A stretch of 64,000 nt of DNA, taken from Staphylotrichum longicolle (Eukaryota > Ascomycota > Sordariomycetes > Sordariales > Chaetomiaceae). Within the stretch, counting starts at the first letter, position 1; the number at the start of each line of letters is the position of its first letter. The position numbers and the translations under genes are program-made. Of this stretch, positions 31,984 through 43,366 are shown one piece after another. The stretch spans positions 8,246,001 to 8,310,000 of the forward strand of contig JAHCVI010000001.1 in the NCBI GenBank assembly GCA_019096155.1, read 5' to 3'. Under the pieces are notes generated by a model. The model made no database searches and was not told the DNA's origin. It saw nothing but the letters and a program-made list of their open reading frames with translations.

Positions 31984-33180
31984 ATGGCAGTCACTCTTGG
32001 TGTGGCCAGGGTGCTCTCGCTACCGTGCCGTCGCACACCGCCACCCACCCTCGCGACGGCCCTCGCTACGACGAGATCGCTCCGCGTCGCTACTCGCGCC
32101 CCCTACTCGACATCCGCGCCCGCGCCGACCAGCAAGTTTGTTTACAATGTAGCGGCATCATACATTGCCAAGGGCCGCCCCTACGATCCCTCGACCCACG
32201 TCTTCCAATTCAACCCATACAACCGCGTACAGCCACCAAAGGCCGGTCGTGGGAAAGCGTCACGACCCGAGTCGGGACAGGATGCCTTTTTTGTGAGCCG
32301 CCTCGGCGCCACCCCTGGCGAAGTTGCTCTCGGCGTGGCAGACGGCGTGGGCGGGTGGATGGATAGCGGCGTCGACCCGGCCGACTTCTCGCACGCCTTC
32401 TGCGACTACATGGCCGCGGCAGCCGTCGCATCAACAGCTACAATGGGCGGGACGGGCAAGACGTTGACGGCCCGGCAGCTGATGCAAAAGGGATACGAGG
32501 CAGTCTGCCACGACCCGGCCATCAAAGCCGGAGGCAGCACCGCGATCGTCGGGCTGCTAACAGCCGACGGGCTACTCGAGGTCGCCAACCTTGGCGACAG
32601 CGGCTTCATCCTGCTGCGTCTGAACGGGGTGCACGCGGCCAGCGAGCCGCAGACGCACGCATTCAACACACCCTTCCAGCTGAGCGTGGTGCCGCCGAGC
32701 ATGCTGCTGCGCGCGGCAGCCTTTGGCGGGGCGCAGCTCATGGACCAGCCGCGCGACGCCGAGGTGACGCGCCACCGGCTCCGGCACGGCGACGTCCTCG
32801 TCTTTGCGAGCGACGGCCTCTGGGACAACCTCTTCAACCAGGACGTGCTGCGCATCGTCAGCAAGACGATGGCTCGCGCGGGCGCCTGGGCGAGCACCGA
32901 GCGGGGCGTGCAGGTGGCGCCCGACCTGCGGCAGTACACCACGCTCGGGGAGACGGAGACGCCCGCGAGCACGCACCCCACGCTGCAGAGCATGCTGGCG
33001 ACCGAGATTGTCCGCGCCGCCAAGTCGGCCAGCGTCAACAGGAAGCTGGACGGGCCGTTCGCCAAGGAGGTGAAGAAGTACTACCCGCACGAGGTGTGGC
33101 GCGGCGGCAAGGAGGACGACATCTGCACTGTGGTGGTGCTGGTGTCGGAGGAGGAGGCGGCCGCGAAAGCGAAGCTGTGA
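31984..33180 (+). CDS. ptc7: Mitochondrial PP2C-type protein phosphatase (PTC7-like)
   Basis: A 398-residue intronless ORF. ATG 31984 is chosen because it starts a classic mitochondrial leader (M-A-V-T-L-G-V-A-R-V-L-S-L-P-C-R-R and further Arg/Ser/Ala-rich sequence ending in Y-S-T-S-A-P). The PP2C core is compact, as in the PTC7 subgroup. It has D-A-F-F-V-S, the metal-binding V-A-D-G-V-G-G-W (about residue 118), G-G-S-T-A-I-V, N-L-G-D-S-G-F, F-A-S-D-G-L-W-D-N (about 276) and a final D-D-I-C-T-V-V-V. All metal-ligand aspartates are present. Yeast Ptc7 dephosphorylates Coq7 and supports coenzyme Q synthesis. The same role is plausible but inferred. Confidence 0.92.
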   Translation: MAVTLGVARVLSLPCRRTPPPTLATALATTRSLRVATRAPYSTSAPAPTSKFVYNVAASYIAKGRPYDPSTHVFQFNPYNRVQPPKAGRGKASRPESGQDAFFVSRLGATPGEVALGVADGVGGWMDSGVDPADFSHAFCDYMAAAAVASTATMGGTGKTLTARQLMQKGYEAVCHDPAIKAGGSTAIVGLLTADGLLEVANLGDSGFILLRLNGVHAASEPQTHAFNTPFQLSVVPPSMLLRAAAFGGAQLMDQPRDAEVTRHRLRHGDVLVFASDGLWDNLFNQDVLRIVSKTMARAGAWASTERGVQVAPDLRQYTTLGETETPASTHPTLQSMLATEIVRAAKSASVNRKLDGPFAKEVKKYYPHEVWRGGKEDDICTVVVLVSEEEAAAKAKL

Positions 33181-34566
33181 ACGCACAACAAGATCTTTCC
33201 CGGCCGCCACCTCCGCGGTGATCAAATCCAACGACCGGAAAGTTGCGTCTGGCGTCGACGTTGATGTTGAAGAAACAGGCAGGAATTGGAAACAAACAAA
33301 AGTCATTAATTCATACATCCTCCGCGGGATTTGCATACAAACCAGCCTCTCCGACAACCTAATCGGGTTGACCGACCGAGGCCACGTACGCCCTCCAAGA
33401 AAGCTGGCAGGGCGAGGGGAGCTCTAATCACTCGAGAAATCATCATGTTGTGGCATGCGTACATAGTTGGCATAGATGGGGTGGGAGGGAGATGTGCAAT
33501 GTCTGCGCTCTGCATTCTCAGCAAGCAACCAAAAAGCTAGCGTGTCATAGATTTTTTTTGAATATCAGACAAAACAGGGCCCAAAGCCCGACAGGCGTTT
33601 TTAAGATCAATCAAAGTCTCTGGCACTGAGCCATCCAGTTTGCTCCCGAATGCGCTCAAGTTTGAGAACCCTCCTGTCGGCGCGCAGCTCAGTACGGGAA
33701 ATGGAATGATGCATCCGTGAGAAGAAACCGCCATGTCGATCATCTCAATTTGCTCTTCAACATGTGTCAGACAAGCGGGCAAAGCCACTGTTTTAATCCT
33801 CAAGAGGTTCTTCAACACCACGATGTGTCCGTTGCACAAGATCGACGCGGCATCCCTGCATAACCCTGGAAGAAGCAAGAAGTTGACATCTGCACCCCAC
33901 ACGACCATCCTCATGTAAGCTCCCGCTGACCCACGTCGTAAACTCTAAAAGCTTGTCTGGAGAAGCATCTGCATGGGATCCGGAGTTTAGAGAGCCAGTC
34001 AGTTCACTGATCATCCGAATCCACTCAACACGAGCTGCAGGTTCCCGAGGGACAAAGGGTCACCCAAGGATTGGCCGAACCTTAAAACTTTCACGATCAC
34101 ATCCCTGATGGTACAGTACGAAACTCACGATAACAGATATTAATTCCCAGGGCATGCATTCGACACGCAAATGCCGTCTGCACTACCCTATCTAAACTCC
34201 AACCAAGGCCGGTGGTATTGCAGGCGAGTATTGACATGGCCGTCCCAGAGATACATGCGCATGAACGCATGCGTCCAGGAGATGGGGCATACCAGAACAC
34301 TGAAACGCACACAGATGCAAGGACCCAGTTTTGTCTCCCGCGATCCAGACTCCCGCACGACTTGTTCCATCCCAACAGGACGAGCCCACTACCCCATTGC
34401 CTATGCTCAGATCCTGACCGAGTGACCGAGATCAACCTGCCTATGCAAGCCAGACCCGACGCCCAATTACAGCATCTTCAAGAACAAGGTATGTACGAGA
34501 AGATGAATGTAACAACAAGGGTATTCCCCGTACACCAACAACGCCAAAGCAGCACCTTGAGGCTTC
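33181..34566. other. Intergenic, convergent 3' ends
   Basis: A 1.39-kb gap between PTC7 and the Kre9-like gene, of lower GC than the coding regions. Minus-strand open frames at 33537-33914 (125 codons) and 33793-34014 have ordinary composition but no motif I can name. No RNA gene is recognised. Confidence 0.4.
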
Positions 34567-35293
34567 TTAGTTGAAGAAGACGAGGGCGGCCACGGTGACG
34601 AGGACAAAAGCCAGGGGCGAGGCGAAGCGCTGGCCGTTGTTGGAGTTGACCGGGGCGGTGGTCTGAGTGGCAGCGCGGGTGGTGGTCGAAGGGCTGCTGG
34701 TCGTGGTGGTGGTGAAGGCTGTGGTGGAGCGTGTCAGTGGCTGTGTCATACGACAGGCAGATTAAGGAGTTCGACTTACAGGAGCTGGTGGTCGAGGCGC
34801 TGCTTGAAGTGCTCGAGCTCTCGTGGCTAGTGCTGCTGGAAGCGGTGCTGGAGGCCGAGGTGCTGCTGGTGCGGGTCACGGACGACGAAGCCGAGCTGGT
34901 GCTGCTGGGAAGGGTGCCAGTGCCGACGTACTGGAACTGAGGGCTGTAGTTGGGCTCCGAGGTGGAATCGGTGATCCGAATGGCGTACGTGCCGGAGGGC
35001 AGGTCCGTGAGGGTGATAGTGTACTCGTTGGCAGTCACGTCGGCTGCGTCTGGTTAGCATCGACATTCCATCATATAACACAGGATTTGCAACGTACTCG
35101 CGAGGTCGGACACCTTCTTCAGGTTGTTCTTGTCGGCGCCGGTCATGAGGGTGATAGTGACGGGGCCCTGAGCATTGTTCCACTTAAGAGTGAAGGGGGT
35201 GTCCTCCGCGATTTGGTAGTTCGAGTTAAGAAGAACCGGCTTCGCGAGCGCAGCGGCCGCGAAGGCGAGAACGGCAGTGATGGAGAACTTCAT
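34567..35293 (-). CDS. Kre9/KNH-like GPI-anchored Ser/Thr-rich cell-wall protein
   Basis: Exons 35293-35098, 35049-34780 and 34718-34567 give 205 residues. A signal peptide (M-K-F-S-I-T-A-V-L-A-F-A-A-A-A-L-A) is followed by an Ig-like Kre9/KNH domain (about 18-105): P-V-L-L-N-S-N-Y-Q-I-A-E-D-T-P-F-T-L-K-W-N-N and, in exon 2, L-P-S-G-T-Y-A-I-R-I-T-D-S. A long Ser/Thr tract and a hydrophobic C-terminus (L-A-F-V-L-V-T-V-A-A-L-V-F-F-N) indicate GPI addition. Such proteins sit in the fungal cell wall and relate to beta-1,6-glucan proteins. The first intron has two in-frame acceptors six bases apart (exon 2 from 35049 or 35043), so two isoforms differing by two residues are possible. Confidence 0.87.
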
Positions 35294-35343
35294 TGTGACT
35301 GATTTGAGAGGAATTATTCCAAGTAAGCGATAGCAGCGCGCAA

Positions 35344-35480
35344 CTATCACCAAAGAAGTTGGTCAGTCAACGCACAAGAGTGCGGGGGGAAGATGTGGTG
35401 GTCGGGTAGTCCGGAAGGGTCGAGACGGTGGTGGTGCGTGTTGCCAACACGCGCAATCTCGTTGCTATGGGGCGACTTAC
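35344..35480 (-). other. Candidate 5' UTR intron of the Kre9-like gene
   Basis: Upstream of the start codon, on the same strand, a strong donor (CTCG|GTAAGT at 35480), a branch-like TTGACTGAC and an acceptor (GGTGATAG ending at 35344) are spaced to give a 137-bp intron. Coding function is not involved. Support is from splice consensus only. Confidence 0.4.
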
Positions 35481-37644
35481 CGAGAATGCTGTGGGTGTAA
35501 GTGCGAGAGTTGCGCCGAAGTGGCAATTGGATTAGCAGTGGAATGAGAAATGGTTGATGAACGACCGTGGAGAAGCTGATATTATTACGGCAGAATAAAT
35601 GCCAGTCTGAAACCGAGTTCGGGAGTGGGAAGACAGGAAGGAAGGAGGGAGGAGCGAGGAAGAAGCAGCAGCGGCACCCCGGGGCCAAAATACCTCGACA
35701 AGCCGGGGACGCGATGCCTTGGAAGGAGCACTGCCTCCCACGCCAATAGGAGGCGTCGAAAGATATTAGCCCATGAGAACCCCTGACCATGTTGCAATGG
35801 GGAAGCGGCACGGCGGGAAGCCTGGGCAACCAGGGGCAGCCAGGAGAACCGACCAGGGTCCAGCTCCAGCGTTGAAGATCTGGCAGTCGCCTGCCAAGGA
35901 AAACTGAACTTTTGTTTTCGATGAGAGACGCCATCCATTTCTCGTGCGCCACTCCTGTTTACGGCCAGTGGCATCATCGGCCCTCCACCGACTTGACGGA
36001 AGGCAGCCTTGTCGCCGTTCGGTAGCCACAGGAAGCGGCAACCGATGCGGCAACAGGCTCCTTTCCTGTCTCACTGCCGGCCTCAGCCGCGAACCCGCCG
36101 TCTGTGACTCGCAGGCTCAGATCTCGGATTCCACTTCCAGCCTAGTGCAGCCGGCGGCGTTGACTGTGGAAATTGATGCATGGAGCAACAACCAACATCC
36201 AACAATTCGCCGTGGACTCTTTCTTAGATTTTTAACCCGCCCAAGTGCTTTGCAGCAACGGTCTCTCGGGTGGTCAGCAGTCGCTTGCGATACATGCCTA
36301 CATAGTAGTGTCAGACGGCGCAGGAATGGCGAGTTTGATGTCCAGCATCCCCCGATTCCCCTTCTCCACATCTGCCTGCTGCGACGTGAAATTGAGAGCA
36401 GCGCATCTCGCGCATTCATGTGGAATGCATGTGGTGGACCCCCAATCTCGTGCACGACAGATGCGCAGGGTTTTTGCATCTCGTGTCCCTGCAGCCGATT
36501 GGTCGCGTGTGTTTCTCGCCGAAGGGGAATCCTTTCCACTTGAAAGATCCAGACGCATCCACCAGACCCGACCTTCTGAGTTTGCGCCTGGCGATGCGAA
36601 TACTCAGCCGATGGGCATTGATGCTCTGGCGTGGAGGACGACGTCACGCCTGGGCCGTTCTGTTTTTGGCGCCAACAGCCCAGCCATTTTTGGTGGGCTA
36701 CTGTGGTGGTATTGGGGGCGGGATATGGCGGGCTTGCGCCTGGGAACAGAGGTCATCGTTACGATGGCAATGCAACACAAGATCCGGCACACTTCCAATC
36801 GAGGATTCGCTTGTGCTTTGCTTTTCCGGTTGTTGTGCTTCCACGAGGTTATGGGGATAGCATCGGCGCAAACTCGAGTTGCACGACGCAAGCACCGGAA
36901 TGTAGTTGTGGTTTGCGACTGATCCCTTTCCCTTTGATAGATACCTTACGTATTCGGAGCTGGCACTGCCAGTCAATCAGCTCTAGAGTCTTCTCGACCT
37001 GAGCTCGACCTGAGAGCTGCGCCTCCATGCTGGCGCGTCTTTTTGCCCCCATGCATGTCGATCGGAAATTCGCCGATTCTCACGATGTCTCGGGATGCAT
37101 TTGTGGTGTGAGACACGGGCGGCCGACAAACAACATTGTTGACGCGCCTGCCGGTGGACAAGCAGTGGGACAACAGAATACTGAATCGCACAATGTCCCA
37201 TGTTCGGCAGACGATATCGGCATGCTGGTTCAAGATGGTACAGTCTTGCGTCATCCATTCTTAAGCAAGGCCGAGAGCCAACCAAGTAGGCAAGTCGTGA
37301 CCCAGACTGTTGGGTATCATGACGCGATTTATTCGACAGAGGTTCGAAGGGGAAAGAAGGCCTCCAAACCGTCCGGGCAAGGTTCCATTTAGGCGCCGCA
37401 GCCTGGATACACTTTCGGCGCGGATAAACGGAGGATATGCAGGATCTCCAAACAAGGTGCCTCGCAGCAAGGGCCAAATCAGGCAGCGAGGGTTCTGAAA
37501 CATCTCGTCTGAGTGTTGTGGTGCCACTTTTTGAGACGCCGTGGGTGACGACATTCGGTGTTTCCAATCCTGCTGGCCGGCGAGATTTAAGTGAATGTCG
37601 GAACTCCTGGTGGCGCTCTGGGGATGAGGCTCCGTGGACGGCGC
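35481..37644. other. Long gene-free stretch
   Basis: About 2.2 kb between the Kre9-like gene and HPM1. Several open frames exist (36245-36922 plus, 36983-37660 minus, 36117-36647 minus, 35347-35952 minus), but none has motifs, low-complexity typical of secreted proteins, or convincing splice structure. The part next to 35480 probably contains the Kre9-like promoter. The rest is unexplained. Confidence 0.4.
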
Positions 37645-38823
37645 TCAAGGAAGCAGGCATTCAACGACGCCACGGTGAACACCCTGTGTCTCTTCGAACA
37701 ACGTCCTGACGGCAGTCCCAAGTCCCCTCATCCTGTCGACGAAATCGTCCAGAGAACCGCCGACACCAAAGTACAGTCTCTTTGCAGCAATAAGAGCTCG
37801 GGCACTGCCACTTGGACGGTCGCGGCGCTCCTGCTGCAAAATCGAGAGAAGCGTGCCGCTGAAGCTTTCGAGCGCAAATGGTGAGTAGATGGTCTCGGAG
37901 CCCAGCAGGAGTGTTCTTGTGGTCTCTGGAATATCCTCGGGGACACTTGAGCGGTAAAGGAGGTCAACGAACTCGGAAGACCAGGCGCCGGAGAGGAAAG
38001 AGAGAGCGATTCGGTTTGAGGAAAGAGATTGCCTGAAAGCGTCGAGCACTTCTGGGGTCAACTCCAGCTCGTCGTCGGGAGTGAAAGCCTCCTCGACGAA
38101 GGCCTGGTCGTGCCGCTGCTGCAACGCCCAGGCAAGAATGAGGTTGGGCAGAGTCACGAGATAGAGGACGGTAGGGTTGTAGTCAGCGAGCGTGAGCACT
38201 AGAGGCTGCACGTTCTCGGACTTTCTCTCCCTCAGCGCCCACTGGAAGAGAGCGAGAGACGGCAGGGCTGTGCCACAGCCGAGCTGCAAGACAAGTCAGT
38301 ACAGACTCCACAACCGAGCATCCAAGAGGAACCAGAACCATGGCCGCACCTCAATAACGACGCAAGGGTCGTGTGCCAAAACATCCACCACCTTCTCGTT
38401 GGCGAGGACCTTGACCAGGTCGACGCTGCTCTCCCAGCTCTTGAAGCCACCCTCGTAGATGCCCGTCTTGACGTCGTGCTCCCCTAGGCCGGCTTCTGAC
38501 TCCGACGTATTGTCGTTGTTGTCCTCGGCCATCAACTGAACGCGAACATCCCACAACTCGCGCCGAGGCAATTGGAGGACATGGCCGTCGCCAAGGTCGA
38601 CGCTGAGCAGATTAAAAGCGATCTTGGAGGGCAGCCTCAAGAGAAGATCCTCGAGATTGTGCTGAGTTGGTGGAAGCAGCGGCTTGCCCTGGACAGGGAA
38701 AGCACCCGCCGCGGATGGCGAAGGTCCTGTCGCAGTACCGCTGGCGGCTTGTGGAGGAGGAACAGGAGGAGCTGAATGGTCTTCCTCTATGTCGTCGCCC
38801 GCAAAGGAAAATGAAAAGGCCAT
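37645..38823 (-). CDS. hpm1: HPM1/METTL18-like protein histidine methyltransferase
   Basis: Exons 38823-38350 and 38283-37645 (66-bp intron, GAG|GTGCGG to TTGCAG|CTC) give 370 residues. The N-terminus M-A-F-S-F-S-F-A-G-D-D-I is the usual start of fungal members. The core has W-D-V-R-V-Q-L-M and G-G-F-K-S-W-E-S-S-V-D-L. The SAM-binding motif I, I-E-L-G-C-G-T-A-L-P-S-L, spans the intron. Later conserved pieces are L-A-D-Y-N-P-T-V-L-Y-L-V-T-L-P-N and L-L-G-S-E-T-I-Y-S-P. Yeast Hpm1 methylates a histidine of ribosomal protein uL3. The protein is intact. Confidence 0.92.
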
Positions 38824-39981
38824 GTCTTACACCCTCCCTGGTCCGGTTCTCAAAACCCGAGTCCTGCTCTTTCGATTCCGCTTCCTTGATTGAGATGCTG
38901 CAAATCTCGCCACTCAAGTCGTATAACTGTCGGCTCGCTGTCAATTAAAATCCTTTTGTCGAAGCCCGAAGCCCTGCCCGGCTGAGGATTTGGGTAACAT
39001 TCGTGGGGTCAAACTGCAGAGATTCGATGTCGATTTTGCCTCGTTCCTCACGGGGTTTAGTCCGTCTATTTTTTACACGCTGCGGCGGGTCGTGGGCAGC
39101 CGTTTTAGCGATGTGTGGTTCCGCTGCAGCGGGGCAGTTCCGAATTTCAGCATCTGACCCAGGCTGCCAAGCAAGGGGCTCCAAAGGAGACGGCAGCTCG
39201 GTGTGTCACCTCATTCGCTGTCCCCAAAGCAACTTCCCGGACGCAACCTCCAACTGCTGTGGTTGGACCAAATACGGCCACAGAACGCGATCTTCACCTA
39301 CGCAGCCGTGTCTTCCTTGCCTCGCTCTGCTACACCCGGGACAGTCCAGCACCAGCACGCAGAATACAGGATCTTGGGAATGGGCATGCCTTGCGCAAAC
39401 AGCCCCGATTGGACACCAACCCCGATGCTCAATTGCCACACAAGACCCATGACACCCAGATGGATCGCTGCGGGCACCAGTTCAGAGGAGCTGAGGATAG
39501 TTACTCGAGTACTGTGGTCGTGGTGGTGTGCATGGCCCCGTCTTGAGTTAGCGGTGCCGCGTGCTTCCATGCAGCACGACCCTGACACCAGGGGGCACTC
39601 TGGTTGAATCTGAAGGTACAGTCTCATCAGGACCCGGAGGGCAGGTTAGCTCACGGCAACCCAAAGGCTCGGCTGCCGTAAACGGACCAACGGTGCAGAT
39701 GCATTCTCTGGCCAGGGCCCTCAACGCCTCCACTCTGTCAAGCTGAACCGGGGCCATCAGTTTAAACAGGGGCATAAGCCAGTATTTCTTTGAGAGTCCC
39801 CCATGTTTGCTCCTGGTCTAGCCCGGAGCTGCTTACCAGTGTCGTTGGTCTGATCCGTGAAAGACGAGCCCGAATTCCACAGAGCTCTTGCCCCATCCTG
39901 GAAGTCCAGACAAGGTCAAGGGCCAGGTGCGGAGATACTGTTGCTCCTCACGAAACAAGTCCGTCCTTGCCTCTGTTATCA
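38824..39981. promoter_or_regulatory. Divergent intergenic region
   Basis: A 1.16-kb gap between HPM1 and the Baeyer-Villiger monooxygenase. It marks the border from core genes to the accessory stretch. The frame of the monooxygenase is open upstream to 39790, but that part has no domain character. Nothing else supported. Confidence 0.4.
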
Positions 39982-42139
39982 ATGCATCAGTCCGGCTCCT
40001 CCGAATCCCCCCTGGACCAGGATATAAATCCGGCCCTCCTGGACCCCAAAGTCCTCGCTCAAGTCCAGGGGAACCAGCCTCTCCGTCAGCTCCCTCCTAC
40101 CCCTCCCTCAACCTGTCCCTCGGAGCCCGCTCCGCCGTCAACCCCCACCGAAACTATGGCCCAATCACCACAGCCCGGTCTCGCCTACATGGTCCGAGAA
40201 CAGCCCCTTGGATCGACTCGGCACATCCGTATCGTAGGCGTCGGAGCTGGAGCGAGCGGCCTGAATCTGATCCGGACCCTCCGTCTCAACCTCAGCGACT
40301 ATGAGGTCGTCATCTACGAGAAGAATGCGGATGTGGGAGGCACCTGGCTCGAGAACCGCTACCCGGGCTGCCGATGCGACGTCCCCAGCCACAGCTACCA
40401 ATTCTCGTGGCGGCAAAAGAAGGACTGGACCAACTTCTTCTCCGGGGCCGAGGAGATTGGGGGCTATCTGAGTGAGGTGTGCGACGCGGAGGGCATGAGG
40501 GACTCGATCAAGACTTCGCACCAACTGGTCTCGGCTCAGTGGAACGAGAAGGACGGGCAGTGGGAGCTGGTGGTCAGAAACCTCGAGACTGGAGAGGACT
40601 TCGCGGACTATGCCACTTTTCTGGTGGACGGGACGGGGATTCTAAAGTAAGCTGACGCCGGCATGATCCATCAGCAATCGGCTGACTCTGGGGAAACAGC
40701 AACTGGAAGTGGCCTGACGTTCAGGGTCTCGACGACTTTCGGGGCTCCTTGATACACACTGCCAACTGGCCCAAGGACTTTGACCACACAGGCAAGACCA
40801 TTGCCGTCATCGGCAACGGCTCGAGCGGGATCCAGGTGCTGCCCGAACTCCAACCAGGTAGGAGTTGTCAGCGCGAGACTTTCAAGGGCGACATCTGACA
40901 CCATTCAGGGGCTGAGAAGCTGTATCACATCTTCCGGACACCCACTTGGGTGCTTCCACCAAGGATACAAGCGTGGAAGGTGATGGGCCAGGCTGGCGAG
41001 ATCCTCAGCAAGATCCAGATGGACGCCCAGGAGAACTTCTCGCCGGAAACGATCGAAAAGTTTCAGTCCGACCCCGAATTCTACCGCGAGTTCGTCAAGA
41101 AAGTCGAGGCGGAAGTGAACAATGCCTTCCCCGTCGTAAGTTGGCACTGACTGGTCTTTAGACCCCTGAAAATACCTAGCTAACACGACCCGCCAGGTCC
41201 TAACACAGAGCCCCGTCCAAGCCTTTGCCCGCGCAAAGGTCACAGAGTACATGACGTTCATGCTCGGAGGCAACCAGGAACTCTGCAAGGCACTGATCCC
41301 CGACTTCCCGCTCGGGTGCCGGCGAATGACGCCCGGCCACGGGTACCTCCAAGCCCTCACAAAGCCCAACGTCGAGGTCAGGCGATCCGGGATCAAGCGG
41401 TTTGTGGCGGAGGGCATCGAGCTCGACTCGGGCGACATCCTCAAGGTCGACGCCATCGTCTGCGCCACGGGCTTCAACACGTCCTTCTGCCCGCGCTTCC
41501 CCATCATCGGCCGCGACGGCAACCTCCAAGAGAGATGGGCCAAGGAGACGCCCAAGGCGTACATGTCGTGCGCCGTGGCCGGGCTGCCCAACTACTTTAG
41601 TGCGTCCCCATTTCTCTCCCTTCCCCCCCCCTTCCAAAAAACAATAAATAAACAAAAAAAAACCGAACCCACCCCAGACTAACCAACCCTCTTTCACAGT
41701 GTTCCTCGGCCCCAACGCCCCGATCGGCCACGGCAGCGTCTTCACCCTCAGCGAGCACATCGCCAAGTACATCACGGCGGCCATCAAGAAGTGCCAGACC
41801 GAGTCCATCAAGTCGCTCGCGCCGTCGCGGGCCGCCGTCGACGACTACTTTGCGCACATCACGGCCTTCATGCCGCGCACCGCGTGGGCGGCGCCCGGCG
41901 GGCGGTCGTGGTTCAAGAACGGCCGGGAAGACGGGCCCGTCACGGCGCTGCACCCGGGCAGCCGCATCCACTTCTTCCACATGCTGGAGCGGTTCCGGGG
42001 CGAGGACTGGGAGTACGTGTACGAGGGCGAGGGCGGCGGGAACCGGTTCGGGTACTTGGGCAATGGCTTCTCGACGAAGGAGCTGGATCCGCGGGGGGAT
42101 TCGACGTGGTATCTGGATGAGGAGGCCATTGTGCGGTGA
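39982..42139 (+). CDS. FAD-dependent Baeyer-Villiger-type monooxygenase
   Basis: Five exons: 39982-40646, 40700-40857, 40909-41135, 41197-41599 and 41700-42139, with introns of 53, 51, 61 and 100 bp, giving 630 residues. The FAD Rossmann motif is G-V-G-A-G-A-S-G (about 86-93), then G-G-T-W-L-E-N-R-Y-P-G. The Baeyer-Villiger fingerprint F-R-G-S-L-I-H-T-A-N-W-P lies at 235-246, matching F-x-G-x-x-x-H-x-x-x-W-P. The NADPH-binding I-G-N-G-S-S-G and the late V-C-A-T-G-F-N are intact. Such enzymes insert oxygen next to a ketone, often in secondary metabolism or ketone use. No synthase gene is nearby, so a stand-alone role is likelier than a cluster. Start could also be the ATG at 40156. The long intron 4 contains C and A homopolymers. 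Confidence 0.93.
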
Positions 42140-43366
42140 ATGGGGTGGGGGGATAGGTAAGGTTAGAAGGCTGGGCTTGGCGTTTGGTTGGGAGTCTTCC
42201 TTGGGTCTGTGTTTGCCTTGAGTCTCTGGAGAGTTTTGGCCTGGGGTTTCGCTTTGCAGATCCCCGAGAAAGACAGAGAGTGGCATCGGGTTAGAAGTGC
42301 ATTTTAACTATATTGAAGGCCCAAGGTCATTCATTGGGTCTCTTCAAAAAGCGCAAGGAATTCCGCATACTTTTGTCCCAAAATCTTACTCGAGCCTGCC
42401 AACCAGATCCATCTCTGCAACCGGATCTCACGACCTGAACCTCTGCCACCCTTTTGGCGGCAGGTACGTACAGTATGTAGGGGCGATCGATGTGGTCGGG
42501 CCGGTTGAGATGTAAACGGCCCGGTCGGCTTCGGGGGATGTGGCCCACTAAATCCCAGGGTCGGTCATAGCGGACCCTCGGCCGGGAATCTCCCGCATGG
42601 CCCGCCCCGCCCACCCCCAGCAAACGACACCGCCACAACGCTCAATCACCAACAGCATATTCCCCCCCTTGTCCCGCAGCGCAACCTGGCACGAAAAGAG
42701 CAGAGGCATTGGTGTTGGGTTACCTTGCGTCAATGGGGTTCATTTGGTTCGGCGATCGTGCAGGAGGCGCAGTCTCCGCCTTTTTCTTGTTCGATTGGCC
42801 TGCGTCACCAACTTCAGCTTTCGACGACGGCCTCATGACTTGTTAGTGCTACGCCCGCCCTGGTTTCTTGGGCAACTGTTCGAAGGCATCTGTACTTCAT
42901 GGACGTCGAAATTGTGCCCCCGAGGCCCCACAAGGGCGTCCCTTTGCGCTTCGCTGAGGCGACAGATGAGGAAAAGGCACATTTGGAGGCTCTTCAGCTC
43001 AACGCTCGGCACCAGTCGAGCTCTTTGTCCAGCTTTGCTGCATGTCTGAAACATATCCGCCGCAAGTATGGAATATGATATGAATGGATGGAAACGAGAA
43101 GTTGTTCTGCCAGGGTGTCTGCACGACAGACGCAGCCGAATGACCCCGGCGCTTGTGCTCTGCTTGTCATTGGAGGCCCGTTTTGTGGCCAGGCAGGCCT
43201 CTCACGGCAGCCCTCTTCTGATACATTTCGGCAATGAGCGTCCAGTTCTCGGTTTGCCTTGGAGTCTCCCCTTTGCTACCGATGTCACTTTCAGTCGAAT
43301 GTATAGCACGCCGTTTCATGTTGCAAAGAAACCGTGATTCCAACCCCCAAACAGGGCGCGGCTACA
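42140..43366. other. Intergenic between monooxygenase and first NLR gene
   Basis: A 1.23-kb gap. It should hold the monooxygenase 3' UTR and the NLR promoter. Open frames (for example 42597-43049) have no signature. No trace of a third NLR copy was recognised. Confidence 0.4.

Noticed and set aside
33537..33914. 125-codon minus-strand open frame with ordinary composition
   Set aside because: No motif, no family resemblance and no clear splice partners, so it cannot be supported as a gene.
36245..36922. 225-codon open frame on the plus strand in the gene-free stretch
   Set aside because: No domain, signal or repeat, and composition looks like random sequence. An equally long minus-strand frame (36983-37660) is no better. 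Kept only as an unexplained region.
40858..40908. Possible frame break in the monooxygenase
   Set aside because: The frame change is fully explained by a 51-bp intron with canonical ends and phase.
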